From NCBI GenBank assembly GCA_963921425.1, contig OY992835.1:3410001-3474000 (forward strand): DNA of 64,000 bases, written 5' to 3'. The stretch comes from Dryas octopetala (taxonomy: Eukaryota > Streptophyta > Magnoliopsida > Rosales > Rosaceae). How positions within the stretch are numbered: the first letter of the stretch is position 1; each line of letters begins with the position of its first letter. The position numbers and the translations under genes were made by a program. A model generated the notes under the pieces. The model made no database searches and had not been told where the DNA came from. It saw only the letters and a list, made by a program, of their open reading frames with translations. Positions 45,571 through 57,200 of the stretch are shown here, one piece after another.

Positions 45571-46799
45571 AAAAATTTCGTCCTCGAAATTTAGTAAAAG
45601 TTTTAATGTAAGTGAATTGTATTTGCAAACTTCTTATCACCCATCAAATCAAACCTCCTTTCAAAAACCATAAGTTGAAATATACGTGAATTTTGGCATT
45701 TTCTTCTGTTCGAGAAAACCAAAGATATTTAAACTCAGGAAATCGCTCCATAACGAACCTAAATAAATTAAGTAAGCCTTAAAAATAAAAACTTGAAAAT
45801 ATGGTGGAAACGCCAAACTCTAGATAAAGTTTTCAAGAATAAAATCATTACGAAGTAAATCAATTTAAAACCTTTAAATCATTTGAAAACCACTCTAACC
45901 CACAAATCGAGAAAGTTCATCTCTTATCGACAATCAAAACGAGAATACGTGATACGCAAAGGTGTGTGTGTGTCCCATAGTCTATCAAAAATATTGCATT
46001 ATGTCCAAGGATGGATAACGTACCCATGATGACATCCAGTGAAGCCAAAGCGTCCTGTTGCGTCATGGCGAAAAATTTGCCCTGGAATTCGTTGGTGATC
46101 CATTAGAAGTTTCATCACTATACCACAGGAGTAAGTCTTATGAATAGGTAATAAGAGAGCATAATTGTATCCATCCAAGAATTCACCGAGAGGCGTCAAG
46201 ATCGCTATCCGCGCATGATCGTGTACTGTACCGACTGCTCGTATTAATATGTGCTTGATATGCTAACTCCTTTATTTTACTTGACTTGTAAATTCTCAAC
46301 TTGTTTTATCAGTAGTTGTAGCCGATATAATTAATCCCTTTGGCTTAATCGAAGAAAATCTGAATTCTTGCCCAAGTTGCCTTCATTTCCTCGCTAATCC
46401 TTTTGTTGATCACGTGTCGGGGTGATTTGTGTAAGTCTCACCACGCTTCCGCTGCGCAACTCTGATTGACCCTCTGATCTCTAAATGTATCTAAATACCC
46501 TCTGCTCATAACCTCGAAAAGTTATTACTAAACTCAAACACCCAAGTACTTCTCCACGATCTCAACTCCTTACGTACTAATCAAAAATTATCCTTGAAGT
46601 GCACGAGTCAAAGCTGAAATACAGAGTACCGTAATCATAACACTCACGTTATTCGAATAAACTATACCCCCAAAACTTACCACAAACTTCTTGAGGTCGG
46701 CCACGTCGAGGAGGCATATCCATACTAGCTGAGGAAAACCTTTCCATACCTCGAAGGATGCACACAAGGTGCCGAGTCTACAGAAATTTAAAACCTAAT
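45571..46799 (-). other. Internal region of non-autonomous LTR element, no gene seen
   Basis: About 1.2 kb without gag, protease, RT or integrase motifs in any frame. AT-rich near the PPT and mixed near the PBS. It may retain packaging signals, but none can be named. Confidence 0.6.
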
Positions 46800-46811
46800 G
46801 CTCTGATACCA
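46800..46811 (-). other. Primer binding site, initiator tRNA-Met type
   Basis: The minus strand reads TGGTATCAGAGC, complementary to the last 12 nt of plant initiator tRNA-Met, three bases inside the 5' LTR end. Confidence 0.93.
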
Positions 46812-46814
46812 AGT

Positions 46815-48077
46815 TGACAGGATCGCCCCCAGATTCCACCCTGAAACCCGGAGAGGTCCTGCGGGAATCCAAATTCAAGGAAAATCCTACCGAAAATTCG
46901 GCAGAACCTCCCCTGAAAATGGACTAACCCAGAAACTTCTAAACCTGTTAAAAGCACTTCTATACAGCAACCACCTTTACCGCAACCAAATAGGGTCTCA
47001 GACCCAACAATCTCACAGAAATCCAACTTAAAATTTGCAGAGTGGTTATCAGAGCTGCTATTCTATTACAAGGAATTTTTACAAAAATTAAATGGCGCCT
47101 ACAGGGTCCGACTAAGGAGATGATTGCAACTGCCTCGACGTGTTTGGCTCGACCTCCACCAAATCTACTACAGTGATAGCCCTAGCTTCGATCCTCCGCC
47201 GGATCGTCACGAGCCACGGTCGTCTCGCCTGGTATGGAGGTGATTGGCGCCGGAAAACTGGTCGGAGAAGGGAGAGAAGCCGGCGGCCAGTGGAGCTCTT
47301 CTGACAGCAGCCGCGCGCAGGGGGTGGCTGGGTTGGCTGGAGGAGTGGCCAGGAGAAATGGTCGGCGTCGGGAAGGCTCGCCGGAGGTCTCAGGTGGCCG
47401 GAATGGCCGGCGGCGTGGGTTTTGGGTGGCTGGGTGCAGAGGTTGGGTGCGCACAGAGAAAGGGGAGAGAGAGAAAACACGAGGAGAGAGAGAATAGGCT
47501 CGGGGAAGTTGGTCGGCGCTGGAGGGTGTTTGCCGGAGCCAGGGGCTGGCCGGTGATGATGAGTGGGGTGGCTGGGTGGTGCGCGCAGGAGAGAGGGTGC
47601 GGAGGAGAGGGAAAACCGAGAGAGAGAGTGCGGGGAGAGAGAATAAATAGAGGGAGAGAGAGTTCTAGAGAGAGAAATTTCTAGAAAAATCTAGAGAGAG
47701 AGGAAATCTGATTTTTAAAACCCACTTTTATAAATTTACAACATTGCCCCTCACTTTAAACGCCTATATCTTTCAAACCGTAACTCAGATCGAAGCGTGC
47801 TACGTGTCTATGAAATCGTGGGATCGAAACCTATCTAACGGACCCAAAGTCAAAATCGAAAACCCATTCATTTTAAAAGTCAACTTTTGGTCATGCTTAA
47901 ATTAAAACAAAAATAAATAAATCAAAACTTTAAATCAAAACTTTTTTTTATTTTCCAAATAAATCTCAAAATCTTTAAAATACAATCCAACATCTTTTTG
48001 TTTTTAAAAAAATCTCTTTAAAGCATAGTTAAATAAAAATTTAAATTTCTAGTGAAAATTTGGGTCGGGTCGTTACA
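46815..48077 (-). repeat. 5' LTR, 1,263 bp, intron-less form
   Basis: Partner of 44294-45556. Seven substitutions were noted between the two, among them GATC versus GACC at the very end, CGACC versus CGAAC, and TATGG versus TATAG. The exon junctions are at 47228/47229 and 47171/47172. Confidence 0.93.
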
Positions 48078-48605
48078 GTAACCCATTTTGTTTTCGCCAA
48101 AATAAATTTATTTAAATTTACCTATTATCGTTTTATTTTATAACGTGTTAATTTAAAGGTTTAAACCAGATTTTAGACTCAAATATTTAATTGGTTATTT
48201 GTTTCAATTTTGGTCTGTTGTAAAGGTTTTGACCTAACAAACGCGTAGGCGCGAACAGTTTGTTAATCAGAACTACAGGTTGAATTTTACAGACGAACAA
48301 AGTTTGGGGGCATTTTAGACTTTTGCGTTCTAGAGATTTTTTCTACAAAGACCCAATTTTATTTAAATTTCCTATCTCTCTCTCTCTCCTCACTCACGCA
48401 TAGCCCCCCCCCCCCCGACTTCTCTTTTCTCTCTCTTTCTCTCTCTGGCCGATCATCTTCTCCGACGAGGACTCCCTCGTCCGGCGACCAGAGGCGGCGA
48501 GGCCTCCACCCAGCTACTCGCCGTCCTTCTCTCTCCCTCCCCATGTCTCTCTCATGTTTCACTTTCTCTCTCTCCCCTCCCGCACATCTTCTCTCTTTCA
48601 CACCT

Positions 48606-51600
48606 TGACAGGACCGCGCCCTGATCCCACCCTGAAACCCGGAGAGGTCCTGCGGGAATCCAAAATCAAGGAAAATCCTACCGAAAATTTGGCAGAACCT
48701 CCACTGAAAATGGACTAACCCAGAAATTTCAAGACCTGTTAAAAACACTTCTAAAACAGCAACCACCTCTACCACAACCAAAAAGGGTCTCAGACCCAAC
48801 AATTTCACAGAGAAACTAACTTAATATTTAAAGTGGTTATCAGAGCCTCTATTCTATTACAAGGAATTTCTACAAAAAATTAAATGGCGCCTACAGGGTC
48901 CGACTAGAGAGATGGATGTAACTGCCTCGACGTTATTGGCTCGACCTCCACCAAAGCTACTACCTGGGGGACAATTTAAGACAAAACAAGAAAAACTGTG
49001 AAATAATTCAGTGAGTGGACAGATTTATGGAAAGAAAACAAAAGTAGACTTCCTTTTCTTTAGAAAATCCTTCAAAACCACGTTTAGCTCAAAGACCTCA
49101 CGTCACTCTTGAAATTCCCCAATTTTAAAACCATTTCCAATCTTTAAAAGTGTTATAAAACCATTGGAACTCAAGGAAATGATGAATCAAACACATTTCT
49201 CAATAGCCAACCATCTAAATTAACAAAGTCATACTAAAATCGAAATCATTATAAAACTCGAAAGGTATTTCTCACTTAAAATTCATAGTTCAACTCTTGA
49301 AGATACCAATTTCATTTTCCACCATGCTATATACCCTGAATAACCTGGCCATACACCTGTGCGGAATTCCTGCATCGCACAGGCAGGCAATATCCTGGCC
49401 ATACATACGCGTGGAGTAAATCCAACACGTGCAGGCAATATCCTGGTCATACGTGCACACAGAGTGGCCCCCAAAGGACGAAGCATCCCGACACACGGCC
49501 CAAAGCCTATATGTGCGTCGTGATGGGTCCCAAAGACCTATTAAATCTGATAACCTGGAGGGTACTGCAAAGGTGGTTTGAAAACCATTTTTCCATAACC
49601 AAATCATAAAAATCATTTTTTCATCGAAAGAAAATATTATTGAAACCTTCCTTCAAACCTTAAGTCAATACGCCAAAGTGTAGTACTTCAAATAATCTTA
49701 GTATACATAAAACCATTCATAATATCTCAATGCCACGCAAAATAATTTCTTAAAAATGAAAAATCCAAATGAGATTATCACACATTTTTCTATCAACTCA
49801 AGGCTTTCTCAAAACTTTGAAATCAATTTCCTTTCAATAAATTCTTGTATAAATCACGTTTAAAATCGTATTTCTCTATCGACTCTTAAAACCAAATTTA
49901 TTCGTCAATCTCGTATGAAAAATCATTTAATAAGACTTAAAGTAAGGACATTAGTCAAACTAACGGAAATGTAAACTTTGAAAATCATAATCATTTATAA
50001 CAAATTCAACCCCAAATTATTTTAACTCAAACCATACTCAAATAAAACTCGGGATAAGCAAATAAATTCAATCATAAAGTAAATAAAATGTTTTTAAAAC
50101 AAAAGTCCACTCACAGAGATAGCCCTAGCTTCGATCCTCCGCTGGATCGTCACGAGCCACGGTCGTCTCGCCTAAAAATAAAACAATAAAACATAAGATT
50201 AGTCTCGACTCAACGACATTTAGAGTGTGTGTATAAAACCTAAGTGTCCCACCCGACTCTCGCTTAAACAACAATTAATAACTTACTCTTCTTAATCCAT
50301 AAACACCCTCTCATTTCCCTGAAAACTTCCCGGCTCAACTCAACATCACCCACACTTCCAAAACCAGTCATAAACTTAAAAGGAACCTGCGTATGGCTTA
50401 TCTTGATCAGGAAAATCGTCCTAGAGTGGTTTCAGCATCAGCAAAGTCTCCCATTTACAGTCCGAAACACCTTTCGGTTTCTCCAATCACTTCCAACCTA
50501 CCCAAGATAAACAACCCACTCAAAAACCAACTCAACAATGGCTCTAAATAATCCTACATTCAAGAGATGACAGTGGGTGTTTGAGACCACTGCGATTGCC
50601 GCCCCAAGTGGCAGCTCCAAGACCAAATTTAGCCAAAATACCTAATTTCCTAAAATCTACTCATCCTTTTCAATTCTAAACATCAATTGAGGTTCCTAAG
50701 GATGAAATTGTCCAAGAAAACATCAATAACAGCCCTCTAATCCGAAAATTATAGAAAAAATCTGAAATGACATCAAACCCCAGAATTTCAAGTTTTTAAA
50801 TTCAAGGTTTTAAACTACAAAACCAAAGGAAAGTGAAAGCCCAATAAAAGAGGAAGAAAATCTCACCAAAAATAGGGATGAAAGGGGCTGAGATTTGGCC
50901 GGAATCCGGCGAGGGAGAGGCGGCGGGCTGGGCTTCCTTTGGCCCTGATTTCGCGCGTGTGGGAGCTGGGCTGACTGGAGGAGTAGTCGGGAGAGGTGGT
51001 CGGCGTCAGGAAGGCTCGCCGGAGGTCTCAGGTGGCCGGAATGGCCGGCGGCGTGAGCCGAAGTGGTGAGTGGGTGCAGAGGTTGGGTGCGCACAGAGAA
51101 AGGGGAGAGAGAGAAAACACGAGGAGAGAGAGAGAGAGAGAGAGAGAGAATAGGCTCGGGGGAGCTGGTCGGCGCTGGGGGGTGTTCGCCGAAGCCAGAG
51201 GTTGGCAAGGGGTGGCCGGTGATGGTGGGTGGTGGTGGCTAGGTGATGCGCGCAGGGGATGGTGTGGGTGAAGGAGACACAGAGAGAAAGGGGGTGCGGG
51301 AAAGAGAAATAAAGAGAGAGAGGGAGGTGTGTAGAAAATTCTAGAGAGAGAGAGAGAAAAATCTGAAAAAATTTTCTGATTTTGGGTATTTAAAAACTCA
51401 CTTTTATAAATTTACAAAATTGCCCCTCACTTCACATGTCCGTAACTTTCAAACCGCGACTCGAAACGATGCGTGCTACGTGTCTATGAACTCGTGGGCT
51501 CGAAACTATTCAACGGACCCAAAGTCAAAATCGAAAGCCCATTTATTTTAAAAGTCAACTTTGGGTCAAGCTCAAATTAAAACAAAAATAAATAAAAAAT

Positions 51601-51743
51601 TTAAATCAAAACCCTTTTTATTTTCTAAATAAATCTCAAATTCTTTAAAATAAAATTGAACATCCTTTTTTAAAAAATTCTCTTAAAAACATAGTTAAAT
51701 AAAAATTTAAATTTTTAGTGGAAATTTGGGTCGGGTCGTTACA
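48606..51743 (-). mobile_element. Solo LTR (copy F)
   Basis: On the minus strand it starts TGTAACGACCCGACCC and ends GGCGCGGTCCTGTCA, flanked by CACCT at 48601-48605 and 51744-51748; 3,138 bp. It carries exon 2 with the palindrome near 50127-50145, the 32-nt hairpin (49489-49520), and a minisatellite of TCCTGGCCATAC / GCAGGCAATA units at 49330-49450. A GA run lies at 51122-51148. It is inserted in the CT-rich leader of copy E. Confidence 0.95.
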
Positions 51744-53473
51744 CACCTCCCTCTGCGCGCGCACATACCCACCACAGCCACCATTGCTAACCACCTCCTG
51801 TCGACCCCGACCACCGGCGACCTTCCCCTCAAGCCGGCTGTCACCTCCCAGTCATCCTCCTTGTCGAGCTGCCCCTTTACATGCGAAAACTCGCCAGAAA
51901 ACAACCCAGCTGCCGCCCCCTCTCTTCGTCGATTCCGACCACCCCCGGCCTCCATTCAACTTGTTTTCAGGTGGGTTTTCTCTCCCTCTTGATGGGCTTT
52001 CAATCTCTTGTGTTGTGCTTGCTTAATTTTGAGTTTATATGGAAGATTGAGTTTGGGGGTTTAGAGAGTCATTTCGGGTTTGTCTTGGTTTTTCGGATTT
52101 GGAGGCTATTATGAAGTTTTTTTTTCTTTTGGACAAATTATGTCCCTAGGAGACTCAATGAATGTTTAGGATCAGAATTTTAGAGAAAATTTGGAGGATT
52201 TTGAGTATTGAAAAGTTTGATTGCAAGGGTTGGAACCCATTTCGGGTCTGCTGAGGATTGGCTGAGTCTTATGGTAATTTTGGTGTGGTTTTGGACAATC
52301 TCATCTTTAGGAAACCCAAAAGTGGATGTTAGATTTGAATGTATGAGAAGATTTGAGAAATTTTTATATATATTTGGTTAATTTTGGGCTTGAGACAGCC
52401 ACCTTGGGCGACAACCAATTTGGTTTCAAACCCCTACTGATATTTCATGATTTTAGGAGTTTTTAGGAAAATTTTGAGTGATTTATCGATCTTGGTTAGG
52501 TTGTTTTTTGTTAGGTTGAGCCGGGAAGCTTTCAGAGTGTTTATGTAGCTATTTGTGGGTTTAAATTGTACGTCGTAAAGCGTTATGCCAGACGAAAGAT
52601 GAGCATGACGTTAGGTCTCGTATACACACACACACTTTAAATATTGTCAAGTCGAAACTAATTGTATTTTTTATTTTTATTTTATAGGCGAGACGACCGT
52701 GGCTCGTGACGATCCGGCGGAGGATCGAAGCTAGGGCTATCTTTGTGAGTGGATTCTTGTTTTTTTAAATGATTTATGAAATTCGTAATTTGATTTGGAT
52801 ATAAAGTTTTAATTGAGAAATGAAAGTTTAACTAGACTTTTTAGTTTTTCTAGAGAGTTTGAAAATCTCATCAATCATTTCATACTTAACGTTTTGAAAT
52901 TTATTTTGGGATTTAATCAATGGTGTTAGATTTGGGTTTCAAATTGCTATAATAAATAAGCTTTATTTTAAACATAGTTTTACACATTGGTCTTTATGAG
53001 TTGTTGGATGTTAGAAATGAAACTAGTTTATTATTTTTTTATATATACGCATGGATTATTGCATATTTTTATTTATGGTCAAACGTTTTGATTGGTTTTA
53101 TGTATTTGAATGTGATTTATTGAGGACTAATTTACTAGTTTTGTTCATACATTTTGGTTTGAAGATTTAAAGTTCTGAGAATGTTATAAAAATATTTTCT
53201 ATTGGTGGAATAAGAGATTTTGTTTGGTTATGGGAAATAGTTTCAAACCACCTTTTCAGTACCCTCCAGATTATCGGATTGGATAGGTCTTTGGGACCCA
53301 TTACGACACACACATAGGCTTTGGGCTGTGTGTTGTGATGCTTGACCCTTAGGGGGTGGCTCTACGTGCACGTAAGACAGGATTTCTGGCTCTGCATGCG
53401 TATGACAGATTCTCGGCACTGCGCATGTATGACAGGTTCTATGGGTATCTGACTTAGTGTGTTTTATTATAAA

Positions 53474-53868
53474 GGGATTAATACCATTTTGCTCCCCCGA
53501 CTATTACACTTGTATCAGTTTGCTCCCCAGACTTCTAATTTGAAAAATTAAGGACTCTGACTTTTTCAATTTTGCCAATTGAGGTTCTTTTGTCAATTTA
53601 CACATTTTTTATCCAAATCTTTGAGGGCAAAATGGTCCCTTCCAATTAGATCTTATCATTTTTTCCTCATGCATCATTTTTCCTCTTTTATTTCTTGCTA
53701 AATTTTGCTTGATCATCTCGACATTTTAGATGAAAAATGTATAAATTGACGGAATAACCTTAATTGGCAAAATTGAAAAAGTCAGGGTCCTTAATTTTCC
53801 AAATTAGAAGTCTGGGGAGCAAACTGAGACATGTGTAATAGTCTGGGGAGCAAAATGACATTAATCCC
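53474..53868. mobile_element. MULE-type MITE, 395 bp
   Basis: It starts GGGATTAATACCATTTTGCT and ends with the near-inverse GCAAAATGACATTAATCCC. The inverted arms match for about 150 bp each (shared phrases GTTTGCTCCCCAGACTTCTA and CTTTTTCAATTTTGCCAATT). A 9-bp duplication TATTATAAA lies at 53465-53473 and 53869-53877, the size typical of Mutator-like elements. It is inserted in intron 2 of LTR copy E. Confidence 0.93.
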
Positions 53869-54251
53869 TATTATAAATGTATTATACGGTTTTAGTGCGA
53901 TCGTTCTTTTTAAATTTATAAGCTATTCAGAATTTTAATGTTTGAAATTTTTTTTATAAAAGGTTTATGCTTTGGTTTGGTTTATTAAAATATGATAGCA
54001 ACTTTGAACGTATTTCTGAAAGCGTTTTAAAATTGGAGGATTTCAAAGAGCGACGTGAGGTCTTAGAGTTTAAATTTGACTTTTAAAGATTCGTGAAAAG
54101 ATAAACGACATTTATTTTCCGTACTTATAAATTGTCCACTCACTGAGTTTATCTCACAATTTTTCTTGTTTGTCTTAAATTGTTTCCCCCCAGGGCGTAG
54201 CTTTGGTGGAGGTCGAGCCAATTACGTCGAGGCATGACGTCTATTTTCTTT

Positions 54252-57200
54252 AACTACAAGGAAATACCCCATTAGATATCAGTGGAACACTAATGTCTAT
54301 TAGGTTTGCGACCGATAAGGGCAGACGTGATATCTAATGTACCCTATTTTCAATATCGGTTTTGAGCCGATGTTTATAACAACTTAGACATCCTATTTGT
54401 TGAATTTCCGATATTGTTAATAAATAATATATATCGATTTTTCAAGTTTCCGATATCTACATGAATGGATTACGATATGTAATATACTTTCAATATTATT
54501 AGTTTTTCAAGAACTGATATTAAAGTGTATATTACATATCCGTTTGGTTATATTTTTCGATATTGTAAACTCAGCAAAAGGTATATTTGGTAGGTTGTTA
54601 CATCACTTTTTTTATTAAAACGATATTTAATATTGTTAACACATCAGAGTTTTAACTAGAACCGATATATATGTACATATTAGATATCTGTTTGTTCGTT
54701 GTTTCAGATATTATAAGTCTTTTAAACATCATGTTTGAGTTACCATGTGATATAAAAATAACATTAGATATCGTTATTATTTGTTTTTTCGATGTATATG
54801 CCTGTATAAATATCAGATTTAACAGACATTAGATATCAGTGTTTAACTGATATTGTAAATGTTTTTTAATTAAAAAAAACTAAATTGAAATGGATTGTTA
54901 GATATCAGTTTTTCCTGTCAAATATTTGGTATAAAAGTTCCAACATGCACCACCCAATTTGTACAATTTAAATGCTTCCATCAATTTCATCCAACATTCT
55001 CATACATTTCTAACATCCAATTTGAACCATATTCAAGTTAACAAAAATGAATTACAAATCCCTCTACAAGTAGGGATAACCCTAGCTAATCCATATATAA
55101 CCCCCTAAGCAACTTCAAAAATCTGCACAAAATATAAGACATGGCTAGTTCTAAATTATGCACACTAGCTAGCTAGCTAGTTCTAAAATATGCACACTAG
55201 TTAGCTAGCTAGCTAGTTCTAAATTCTGCCTTTTCCTTTACAAAAGATTGGAATGGCAGCACTAATACCATATCCACAAAATGTACGTCAAAATAGTATA
55301 CCAACATGCATGTCTAAAAATAATTCTCGGTGACATGCATAGTCTCCCCATTCAACTCGGACTTCATCAATTTAGGCTTGGGTGTAACCAGTCCGCTTGT
55401 TCTTCGTCTTAGACCACTGAAAACATTAAAGACAAGTCATGATCAGCCACCAAAAGATATGCAATTATATATTCAAATTATAAAAGTTATGCTCTTGCTG
55501 CAATCCCAAAACTTATACATGGCAGAGTGCAAATAATATAAGGCTAGCTGCATGCTATCAGAGCCACCTAGACATGCAATTATTCAAATAAAGAAGGCAG
55601 CTGATAGCAATCCCAAAATCCAAAAGGAAGAGTTGCATGTGATAGCCCCCAGCAACAAGCTTAAGTACATGTGATGGTCCAGCAAGCTTTAAAGTTCAAT
55701 TTACCAGATTTATAACAACCAAAACCATATCCTAGTTTCCTATCAATCCAAAACCAGTTTCAAATTTAAAGATTGAGAAAGCCATATCCAAGTTTCCTAT
55801 AAATTAAGCTGCATATCCATGAAATAAAAAAGTCAATTGCATGCAGTTGGAAATTCTAAAGACAAAGGGCAGTTCCAAGTTCAACATGCAAAGTTGCAAA
55901 CATTCATGCAAAGGATAAATATATGCATGGCAGTTCAAGCCAATCAAACACCATATCCAAAGGCAGTACATGCCTATATATATAACTTCAAAAACTCCAA
56001 AATAACAGATTGATGACATAACCAAAACAAAAATGCAATCAAAATTACATCGGATAATAATTTATAAATACTGAAATAGTCAAAAGATTCTAACCATGGT
56101 CTCAAAGGCAAGGTTTGTGTCCTCAATGATCTCTTTCATGTACCTCATCACATAATATGCACATTCAACACCACCTGATTGTTTAGGACACTACATACAA
56201 GCAAAAAACAGCACACATCGAGTTATATATAACAATGGCATCCTTAGTCCAAATCAGAATGACATAAGTAGCTTAAAAAACTCAAGTATAGTACATAGAT
56301 AGATGCTTACAGCGAGATTCTTCCATTGTGGTGTTTTTCTGTCTTGCCTTCCCGTAACGCCATTGAATATTTTAATGGCACTTGATCACCACAATTTAAA
56401 TTCAAGTTATGCTCCATCATCAAAGAACTATGCATATTAGGTAAATTTAGGAGGGAACAGAAACTTACGTATTCACCACTTCCACCCAGTCTTGGTTAGA
56501 GTCAGTTTTGGAAGAGGATCCATGATGTGAACCACGTCTTTTTCCTCGCTAATGATAGTCAAAATCCAATGCGAGCTACCAAATAGAACGATTATTACCA
56601 TGGCATGTATGGGAAGCATATATACAAATAGCATTACAAATGACTGACATTCAGGTTCATCAATAAATACCCTTACCTAGCATTGAACGGCACTAAAAAG
56701 ACACGGTCACATTTTCCTTGCTGGAACCTGTCTGCTAGGTACTTTGATCTATTCTCTGAATTTCCAATTCCCATAGAGACACGTGCTGGGTCCACAAGAC
56801 CAACCATTTCAGCCATGTTGGATTCGATAAGCCTATCGTACAGGTACCTAACAATTTTCAAGCATCCATTTGTATCACAACAGTTTATGAGGGAAAAAAA
56901 ACAATGTAGATGAATCAAAAAGTACACTGACCTCATGTACACAACTATGCAAGTTGCTGAAAGTTCCTCCATTCTCAATATATAGAAGTTTGAAGAAAAC
57001 CCATGTAAGACCACTTAGATTCCATATAATCTTTGTTTAATTGACTGTGTATATTTTCTTGCTGCAGGCTTTGTATTTAATTTATTATGACTGCTATATA
57101 CCACATTGTACAGAGATTTATATGTTAAATTTCCCTATGTTTTGCTTGTTTTAGATCGACCATGCTATATGTATGTAGTATGTACCATATACTGGCCTCT

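Larger units (their letters stand above)
44294..48077 (-). mobile_element. Complete non-autonomous LTR retrotransposon with spliced-type LTRs
   Basis: Two 1,263-bp LTRs (44294-45556 and 46815-48077) flank 1,258 bp of internal sequence. GTAAC duplications lie at 44289-44293 and 48078-48082. The minus strand is sense: a primer site for initiator tRNA-Met follows the 5' LTR and a G-rich polypurine tract precedes the 3' LTR. I count seven differences between the LTRs (about 99.4% identity), so the insertion is recent. The internal region has no gag or pol; the longest frame (46199-45999, 66 codons) shows no known domain. The TTCGAGGACGAAATTT stretch before the PPT is typical of Tekay/Del-type chromoviruses, which may supply the enzymes. 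Confidence 0.95.
44137..54251 (+). mobile_element. Long LTR (copy E) hosting three further insertions
   Basis: It starts TGTAACGACCCGACCC. Its pieces are 44137-44293, 48083-48605 and 51749-54251, separated by a complete LTR element (TSD GTAAC) and a solo LTR (TSD CACCT), with a MITE at 53474. Exon 1 ends TTTCAG|GTGGGT at 51970. Exon 2 is 52688-52744 (57 nt), between TTATAG and GTGAGTGG. Exon 3 follows CCCCCCAG at 54193. After CGAGGCATGACG the LTR stops and a CACTA terminus begins at 54252, so its GTCCTGTCA end is not in the window. Confidence 0.85.

Noticed and set aside
45999..46199. 66-codon frame in the internal region of the non-autonomous LTR element as a gag remnant
   Set aside because: No gag, zinc-knuckle or protease motif is seen. 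Given here in minus-strand order (45999-46199 on the plus strand); its length is within chance expectation.
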